64,000 bases of DNA from NCBI GenBank assembly GCA_024036415.1, contig JAMWET010000924.1:33501-97500 (forward strand), written 5' to 3'. A program made the position numbers and the translations under genes. Source of the stretch: Prochilodus magdalenae. Taxonomy: Eukaryota > Chordata > Actinopteri > Characiformes > Prochilodontidae. The notes below the pieces were generated by a model. That model searched no databases, was not told the DNA's origin, and saw nothing but the letters and a program-made list of their open reading frames with translations. How positions within the stretch are numbered: the first letter of the stretch is position 1; every line of letters starts with the position of its first letter. Positions 56,979 through 64,000 of this stretch are shown piece by piece.

Positions 56979-57195
56979 TTGGTGTAGCTCAGTGGATAAC
57001 ACCACTACCCACCAGTGAGCTCCCACCACATGTGGGAGACTGGGGTTCGAATTCCGCTCTGGGTGACTATGCTGTGCTACACCAATAAGAGTCCTTGGGC
57101 AAGATTCCCAACACCACACTGGCCTACCTGTAATATGATTACCCTTATAGGTCGCTCTGGATAAGAGCGTCAGCTAAATGTCATAAATGTAATGT
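56979..57195 (+). mobile_element. tRNA-derived SINE, best-preserved copy
   Basis: A box TAGCTCAGTGG at the head and B box GGTTCGAATTCC near 57045, 60 bp apart as in tRNA genes. The body contains ACCAATAAGAGTCCTTGGGC. The tail GTCGCTCTGGATAAGAGCGT followed by CAGCTAAATGTCATAAATGTAATG is shared with L2-type LINEs. No precise target duplication was found. Confidence 0.9.
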
Positions 57196-57385
57196 ACTAA
57201 AGAGTTAACTGCTTAGCCGGCCCAGCCGTGCACACTGGTTCCAGTGTTGTATGTACCATCTAAGTAGGCGATTGCAGACGCAGCCTAAGTTTTCATTAGT
57301 GTATAATCAACTGTAATTATGACTCATTGTGTTTTGATTAGCTTGGATTAGCCTCAGGTTTCTACAGTAATGTAAACTCTGGCTC
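57196..57385. other. Spacer, nothing recognised
   Basis: No pattern of note. Confidence 0.3.
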
Positions 57386-57556
57386 CAGAGCAGTGTTCCT
57401 GATCACTGGTGGTCCTGGAGGGCCCCCTACCCTACAAAACTTGCTAATCTAGTGATGAACAAGACCTTCCAGATTTCAAGTGCGTGTGTTTGGACAGGTA
57501 GGCACAAACATGTGCAGGGTTGGAGGTCCTCCAGGACCAGGAACCGCTGTGCCAGT
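57386..57556. repeat. Short inverted-end interspersed element
   Basis: Left end CAGTGTTCCTGATCACTGGT then GGTCCTGGAGGGCC; right end GGAGGTCCTCCAGGACCAGG then AACCGCTGTGCC, an imperfect complement. Widespread fish repeat style, non-coding. Confidence 0.6.
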
Positions 57557-58330
57557 GAGTGCCTGTCTACATGTCTACTAATGGGCAGCTTGAATCTGGT
57601 GGCACTATAGCACTGGTTGGAAGGCGCAGAAAGAAGAATCAGTGGTCGCTGCCAGTGCTGGCTAACCATCTTGTGTTGTGAGCAGATGGAGAACCCAAGT
57701 TTTGGCGAATGGAGCCTCATGCTTATTATTTAGCCTATGAAAAAGCAAGGGAGAGTGAATCCTTGTCATCTCAAGAAGCGAAAAGTTAACAGCCACAATA
57801 GGTTTGATTACAGTCCTGGAAAGGGATGGGGTGAGGGAGGGGTATTCGACTGGGTGCAGTTTGCAACCTCACCACTAGATGCCTCTAAAGGCCCTTTACA
57901 TCAAGTCAATTAAATGCCACACAATCATATTAGCGTAGACATACTCCACATAGGCCCCCATATACCCTCACACCAGTGACATTGCTATGATGGGTCCCAG
58001 CAGGTCTCCCACCAACCCACCCACTGTAATCACTGGGCCACAGTTAATAAGGCACTGTGAAGCATACATAATGCCTCATAATACTTAGCATTAACTTTGG
58101 TTTAATGTCTCTAATGTAGTCATAATGACATGCATAACACTTTATGGGACATGCAAAGCAAATATGCTGACTTGGAAAGCAGAGCCTGGTTAATGCCAGT
58201 ATATAACATCCTACATTATGCTTTATAATGTTCTTATGAACAGATATTATAGTGCATGAAAAATTATAAAGTTGCATGGTCTTGTTTTGTAAGCAGTTAT
58301 ATACATCATTTTGACTATACGTATGTATGT
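57557..58330. other. Non-coding, AT-rich repeat at the right
   Basis: 57557-58020 is unremarkable. From 58025, ATAATGCC/CATAATAC words recur, linking it to the AT-rich family that follows. Confidence 0.35.
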
Positions 58331-58784
58331 GTAACACTTTCTATGAATCGGGTATCCGTAATGCATTATAAGTGCATTCAAAATGATCTATAAAGTCTAT
58401 ATAATGCTTTATAATACTAGACATAAGTCTTTGAAATGGTGCATAAACATAACCATACTGAGGAACATTAGAGAGTGGCCTTACTGTGGATCCTTATAAA
58501 GCACAAGGCAAATTAACACAGCATTAGTTATGAAGCTTTATAATACCTGATTTACTGATCATATTCATAACAAAATAATATAGACATTATAATGCATTAC
58601 ATGTCAATGTATGTTCTATGAAGCTTTTTACTGTTGCATAATACCAGTTTATGTGTGTGATTATGAATGTTTATGTAAAGTTTCAAAGGCTAATATACTA
58701 TTATAAAGCATTATTAGGACTTTATAGATCTTTATGAATGGACTTATTATGCATTACGAATACCCAGTTCATACAAAGTGTCAC
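58331..58784. mobile_element. AT-rich MITE with about 65-bp inverted ends
   Basis: Left GTAACACTTTCTATGAATCG ... AATGATCTATAAAG (58331-58397) and right CTTTATAGATCTTTATGAAT ... ATACAAAGTGTCAC (58718-58784) are imperfect inverted copies. Interior rich in ATTATAA words. No open frame. Confidence 0.82.
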
Positions 58785-59155
58785 CCTACAAATGAGTGCA
58801 TTATGCAAATAGATGAACAGATAGAACAGGCAAAAAACAATAATTTAATATATTATATCTCTGTGTTATGAAGCCTTATAATGCGATGTTATAACAATGT
58901 ATGCATGTGATTATGAACATTTATGTCCAGTTACAAAGGCTTATGCCAAACATCATAGAGCATTATGAATGCTTGTTATCATTCATAGAGCTAATGCATT
59001 ATGTCACTTTATGTGCTATGAAACCTTATACTGTCTAATGTCCAATGTCTAGGCTAATGTCTAGTTTTATAAAGCATTATGAAGACTTTATACATCTTTT
59101 TGAATGCACATATAATGCATTACGGATACCTGACTCATGAAAGTGTTACCATCAG
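58785..59155. mobile_element. Second AT-rich MITE, one clear end
   Basis: The right end (TTTATACATCTTTTTGAATG ... ATACCTGACTCATGAAAGTG) at 59083-59148 matches the right end of the element above. The left end is diverged. Confidence 0.65.
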
Positions 59156-60484
59156 TAATTATACAAGCTTATGGCAGCATTATAAGCTATTATGTATGCC
59201 TTATAACACTTTACAATTGCATTTAGATGGAGATTATGAATTCAGGATTCATCGGTACCTTAATAGAAGAAGCTTTGATTGAACCTATGCCTCAGTGGAC
59301 ACCACACAGTGACCACACTGGTGCGGACTGATTTGTCCATTAGTCGAGTCTGGTGGTACACGAGATCAAGAGAACCGCATGAGCTCATTAGGAGACTAAT
59401 TATGTACATATGAGTGTCCGCATACGCTTGCGGTTGGTGCAGTGGCTTCCTGCTGCTCTTCCTCCAACCCTTTTCAATGCGGATAGCGCATTATAAGCGC
59501 TGAGGGACTGTGGAGACTCCGGAGACCGTGTTATGACTGATGGTTCTGCAAGGAAGCTGATTGTTAAACAAAACAGAGGCAGATATGACAACAAAAAGAA
59601 AAGGTCTCAGGAAAAAACAAAGATGGGAAAATGAGAGAAAAGAAAAAGGCTTGAGGAGCCATTCTGCTTGCTGACGGATTTTACAGTACATTTCAGTGAT
59701 CAATTCCTCAATGATTTCCAGGCGTGGAGGAGGGTAAACAATTGGGCATGGTTTGGGGAGGAGAAGCGGTGACTGGACCCCTGGAGAGAACGGCATTAGG
59801 CCAGTCTCATCCATAGCAGCACTGTACCACACTGCCACCCAGAGGACAGATGAGGACATGCAGTATCTATCTGCTGTCCCTCCTTTCAGTTACAGGGAGA
59901 GGGAAAAGCTTGTAAGGGTGTATGTCCCCTGTATTCTCAACCAAGGTGCCTAAAAGCCTTCCTTGTGTGATACCATTCCTCAAAGAGCCTTTCAAATGAA
60001 GAATTATTGAGATGTCTGAGTGTGGAGAACACGGTGGAGAACCTCCAGCTGATTTAGCATGATGTGCAGCATGATGATGATGATGATGGTGCAGTATGCT
60101 TTCTAGGAATCAGTGCAACTCCCCAGGTCTATTAGCTTCGTGGTTTGTGTGCAGCCCTGGCTCTGTAAATAGGAAACAAACAAAGTGGCTGGGCTAGAGC
60201 CCCACAACATTTCTCCAGCCAAGCAACAACAGAGGGTGGGGGAGAGGCTACATGATGAACTCCGTCCCTTAGCATGATGGAGAGATGGCTGAGAAAGAGC
60301 CAAAGAAGGACAAGCGAGGCTGAAGAGTTATCATGTTATCATCAGCGAGGTGTTTCGACCGTGAAGAGACCTCAGAGAGGCTGATGAGACAGAAGTTGGC
60401 TTCCTTTTTGCCAGCTTGTTGTTCTAATTCTCCTGGTCCACCTTAAATGATTCCGCTGTCACATTTTGAATGTTATTTCTGCAT
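59156..60484. other. Unique block, candidate regulatory part 59400-59740
   Basis: 59460-59740 is complex sequence with GCGGATAGCGCATTATAAGC and TCAGTGATCAATTCCTCAATG. A GATGATGAT run lies near 60071-60088. The 122-codon minus-strand frame at 59859-59491 has no domain. Confidence 0.3.
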
Positions 60485-60945
60485 ATTTTAAGGTGGAATG
60501 GTAAAGTTTCTAGTAAAGCTCTACAGCTCTGGTAAAGCTCCACAGGTCGCCCAAGGCCCATGGGAAGTTTGAGCTGTGGTGCCTCAATGTAGCCTACTGC
60601 TGCACATTTAAGGTGGAATGGAAAAATCCATATAAGAAGCTGAGACTCCAGAATGTAGCCAGACTGTTTGCCTATTTAAGGTGGAATGAGAAAATCCAAT
60701 CAAGAATTTAAGAAAGTTTGAACAGGTGGGCTCCTGAGCATAGCCTAACTCCTGTATTCAGTTAGCATGCAGCAATGCAACACCATTTTAGGTGGAATGG
60801 GGAAATCCAAAGAAGAAGCTGGGCTCCTGATGGTAGCCTTATTGCTGCAACATTTAAGGTGGAACAAGAAAATACAAATGAGAAGCTGAGACTCCTGAAT
60901 GTAGCCTATGGGGAAATCCAAGAAACTGATTTCATGGCATTGCAC
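60485..60945. repeat. 68-bp repeat, first block (diverged)
   Basis: Units recognised by TTTAAGGTGGAATG with GAAAATCCAA, AAGAAGCTGGGACTCC and AATGTAGCCTA. Spacing about 65-75 bp, clearly older than the second block. Confidence 0.85.
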
Positions 60946-61209
60946 AACGATCTCTTAACAAGGTGCCACAAATGATTCTTTGAGATTGATTTGTAACCAA
61001 TGCCTTGCATTAGTGGTCATCTGAGCACTGGTTGAACATTGACAGTGACCATCCCACTATCATATCAGTTTCACTGCTGGGCGGAGAATCGTCCACCATG
61101 CAAATGATATCTGGTTACAGTGGACAGAAACTGACCAATGATGAATGACCTAGAAGCGACATACTGACCAGTCTTTAACACTATGGTATATGGATCTGTA
61201 GAGTTGGAC
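60946..61209. repeat. Spacer of the 68-bp array, copy 1
   Basis: Contains TCAGTTTCACTGCTGGGCGG then AGAATCGTCCACCAT and CAGTCTTTAACAC, matching 62341-62480. Confidence 0.85.
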
Positions 61210-62260
61210 CATTTAAGGCGGAATGGGAAGTTCAGAACCAGAAACTAGGGCTGAACGTAGCCTAACTACTACACCATTGAAGGTGGAACAGGAAAATGCA
61301 AACAAGAAGCTGGGACTTTTGAATGTAGCCTAACAGCTACACCACTTAAGGTGGAATGTAGAATTTTGAACAAGAAGCTGGGACTACTGAATGTAGCCTA
61401 ACTGCAGTATGATTTAAGGTGGAACATGAAAACAGAAACAAGAACCTGGAACTACTGAATGTAGCCTACCATCTACATCATTTAAGGTGGAAGATGGAAA
61501 TCCAAACAAGAACCTGGGACTCCTGAATGTGGTCTAGCAGCAACATCATTTAAGGTGGAATGGGGAAATCCAAACAAGAGCCTGGGACTCTTGAATGTAG
61601 CCTATCGTCTATATCATTTAAGGTGGAATGGGGAAATCCAAACAAGAGCCTGGGACTCTTGAATGTAGCCTATCGTCTATATCATTTAAGGTGGAATGGG
61701 GAAATCCAAACAAGAGCCTGGGACTCTTGAATGTAGCCTATCGTCTACATCATTTAAGGTGGAATGGGGAAATCCAAACAAGAGCCTGGGACTCTTGAAT
61801 GTAGCCTATCGTCTACATCATTTAAGGTGGAATGGGGAAATTCAAACAAGAGCCTGGGGCTCCTAAATGTTGCCTATTGTCTGCACCATTTAAGGTGGAA
61901 TGGGGAAATCCAAACAAGAACCTGGGACTCCTGAATGTAGCCTACCATCAACATCATTTAAGGTGGAATGGGGAAATCCAAACAAGAACCTGGGACTCCT
62001 GAGTGTAGCCTATGGTCTACACCATTTAAGGTGGAACAGGGAAATCCAAACAAGAACCTGGGACTCCTGAATGTAGCCTATGGTCTACACCATTTAAGGT
62101 GGAATGGGGAAATCCAAACAAGAACCTGGGACTCCTGAATGTAGCCTATGGTCTACACCATTTAAGGTGGAATGGGGAAATTCAAACAAGAACCTGGGAC
62201 TCCTGAATGTTACCTATTGTCTGCACCATTTAAGGTGGAATGGGGAATTCCAAACCAGAA
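61210..62260. repeat. 68-bp minisatellite, second block, about 15 units
   Basis: Unit: AATGTAGCCTATGGTCTACA, CCATTTAAGGTGGAATGGGG, AAATCCAAACAAGAACCTGG, GACTCCTG. Neighbouring units are almost identical, in runs marked by CGTCTA/GAGCCTG and GGTCTA/GAACCTG variants, showing recent local expansion. Confidence 0.95.
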
Positions 62261-62485
62261 ACTGATTTAATGACTGAGCTCCCAAAAATGATGACACAAA
62301 GCATTTGTCATTTGAGCCGTGACCAAAGCCTCAGCTTTGGACATTGACACTGACCATGGCACTATCACATCAGTTTCACTGCTGGGCGGAGAATCGTCCA
62401 CCATATCTGATTACAGTGGTCCTATGGACAGAAAGAGGTAGATGATACATACTATGGCCCAGTCTTTAACACCGAAGTATATGGA
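62261..62485. repeat. Spacer of the 68-bp array, copy 2
   Basis: Repeats the spacer at 60946-61209 in the same order (CTGATTT, CATTGACA, CACTGCTGGGCGGAGAATCG, ATTACAGTGG, AGTCTTTAACAC), with a deletion in the middle. Confidence 0.85.
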
Positions 62486-63147
62486 ACTAGAAGATAGGTC
62501 GACCTCAAAGTAGCTGTGGGTGGTCAGTGTAGACCCACAGTACATGGACCAGGACCTATTTACATTTTAGGACCACAGCTACTCATGGGAGCTTAGATGG
62601 ACAGTCCGAATGGGCCCATTAACCATAATGACCTACAGCAATTGCTTTCCCTCCCTGCCTGTTTCTCTTTCTTCTGGGCTCTTTTACAGCACGCTCCAAA
62701 CACCTCGCCTTTTTCCCTTCCCATTAATAGCGGATAAATTTGCCCCCCATTCATGCTGGTGTGCAATTCATCCTCAAAGGCCTCTTTCTCTCCGCCTCCC
62801 CGTGTACATGTTGGCCAGCGTGAGTTTTTAGCAGCAGAAGCGCTAATGGTTTAGTCAATAAAGCCTGATAATAGCTACTTTTATGAAGGTGTCAGCTCTT
62901 TTCCCCACAAGAGACTGGGGTGCCTTTAATCTGAAATAATGGCTACGGCTTGATCGATTGATTTACCGATGCAGTAACTGGAGCTTTGTATCAGCGAAAT
63001 GGACAGAAGCAAGAAAATGTGTTAAGGAAGGAAAATTGTCACCATAATTGCGTCTCTGCCTCCAAGCGATATTCCGATCAGAAATAGTACCCCCTAAGTG
63101 CATCTGATGGGTCCCGCCACTACATGCACCACCACTGCAATAGATCT
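62486..63147. other. Candidate conserved non-coding element
   Basis: 62640-63010 is a continuous complex stretch including CCATTAATAGCGGATAAATT, AAGCGCTAATGGTTTAGTCA and GGCTACGGCTTGATCGATTG. No repeat or exon. The strongest enhancer-like texture in the window, though conservation is unknown. Confidence 0.4.
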
Positions 63148-63404
63148 AAGCACAAGGGCTGCACAATATATTGTTTGGCCATGATTGGAGTATCGATCTT
63201 TGTGATATCAGTATCGCAGGAGGCGATACTGCAAATGAGCCCTCTGAAAGATTCCAGTTAATTACTAGGAGCGTCTAGATCACCCTCAGAGGTTTAGAGT
63301 TTCTAAGACCATCCTTCATTTATCAAATTACACAATATATATTTTTTTATAGGATCAGATATATGATAGAAAATAATGGGGGGAAATCTAGAGACTAGTG
63401 GGGC
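63148..63404. repeat. hAT-like repeat fragment
   Basis: AAGGGCTGCACAATATATTG, then TCTTTGTGATATCAGTATCG, is the style of a common fish repeat with the GGGCTGCAC end. Right end not found. Confidence 0.45.
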
Positions 63405-64000
63405 TGTCCGAGGCCCACCTACTGACCCTAATGAAACCCCATTCCAGCCACCACCACACCAACAGCACCATCCAAGACCCCCTGCCCATAGCACCAGTCA
63501 AGCCCCGCCACCTACTGCCCCAAACCTCCACCCCTAGTCCCATCACAGTCACCCCCATACACAGCCCCATCCCAGCCACCACCATACCAACAGCACCATC
63601 CAAGACCCACTGCCCATAGCGCCAGTCAAGCCCCCCCACCCCCAGTCCCATCACAGCCACCCCCACACACAGCCCCATCCCAGCCACCACCATACCAACA
63701 ACACCATCCAAGACCCCCCGCTCAAAGCCCCTGTCAAGCCCCCCCACCTACTGCCCCAAAACTCCACCCCCAGTCCCATAACAGCCACCCACACACACAG
63801 CCCCATCCCAGCCACCACTATACCAACAGAACCATCCAAGACCCCCTGCTCAAAGCCTCTGTCAAGCCCCGCCACCTACTGCCCCAAACCTCTACCCCCA
63901 GTCCCATTACAGCCACCCCCACACACAGCCCCATCCCAGCCACCACCATACCAACAGCACCTGCTCAAAGCCCCTGTCAAGCCCCAACACCTACTAACCC
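63405..64000. repeat. C-rich minisatellite, about 126-bp unit, open at window end
   Basis: The phrase CAGCCACCACCATACCAACA recurs at about 63447, 63574, 63681, 63812 and 63938. The plus strand has very little G outside short words, so the minus strand is G-rich with runs of three to seven G (63630-63665). Minus-strand frames of 74-119 codons, with GMGLCVGVAVMGLGV repeats, are artefacts of the array. Confidence 0.93.

Noticed and set aside
56979..57060. Apparent tRNA gene on A and B boxes
   Set aside because: The sequence cannot fold into a full cloverleaf as written and continues into a LINE-type tail, so it is a SINE head.
60485..62260. CRISPR-like regular direct repeats
   Set aside because: The whole 68-bp period is conserved with no unique spacers, and the genome is vertebrate. 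It is a minisatellite.
63388..63747. Gly/Val-rich 119-codon minus-strand frame resembling a structural repeat protein
   Set aside because: It follows the C-rich satellite unit and shifts with unit-length changes.

Overview
This window looks like a gene-poor stretch of a ray-finned fish genome. The repeat families point to an ostariophysan, perhaps a characin or catfish relative, but this is inference from repeat style and not a species identification. I found no host protein-coding exon, tRNA, rRNA or other RNA gene that I can defend. The open frames are fragments of Tc1-like transposases, stop-free frames inside tandem repeats, or unsupported open stretches in non-coding DNA.

Layout. 1-9 kb: one almost complete Tc1-like IR/DR transposon (746-2340), a short Tc1 derivative (3347-3895), a duplicated interspersed repeat (5407-5632 and 7212-7392), and decayed DNA-transposon pieces. 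9-15 kb: more Tc1 relics, two copies of a 250-bp TA-flanked MITE, and single-copy DNA. 15.8-20 kb: a LINE 3' end running into a 1.2-kb array of a 16-bp repeat, then a solo-LTR-like element split by a LINE 3' end, a SINE, and a second copy of the same LINE end. 20-24 kb: mostly single-copy. 24-31 kb: Tc1 derivatives and two 450-bp GAAA tracts, one flanked by a 46-bp direct repeat. 31.4-32.9 kb: a 47-bp minisatellite. 33-44 kb: LINE ends, a MITE, a 0.9-kb foldback made of two inverted Tc1 derivatives, and many Tc1 derivatives, one carrying a tRNA-derived SINE with its target-site duplication. 44.5-46.5 kb: GA tracts around a 42-bp minisatellite that is open in several frames on both strands. 47-51 kb: a Tc1 derivative, SINE, and LTR-like element. 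51.7-55 kb: 25-bp and 116-bp arrays. 55.9-59.2 kb: Tc1 derivative, SINE, and AT-rich inverted-repeat elements. 60.5-62.5 kb: a 68-bp array whose array-plus-spacer block is itself duplicated. 63.4-64 kb: a C-rich 126-bp array running off the end.

Two recurrent Tc1 derivatives dominate. Family 1 (about 545 bp) keeps the terminal repeats and the N-terminal helix-turn-helix part of a transposase. Family 2 keeps the segment around the first catalytic Asp and the C-terminus, but lacks the rest of the DDE core. Both must have been moved by a transposase supplied elsewhere.

Between the repeats are several single-copy blocks whose texture resembles conserved non-coding regulatory DNA. These, with the absence of exons, would suit an intron or gene desert, but conservation cannot be judged from one sequence. 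I did not find a new multi-gene system. The best leads are the helix-turn-helix-only derivatives, the foldback pair, and the minisatellites that show higher-order structure.
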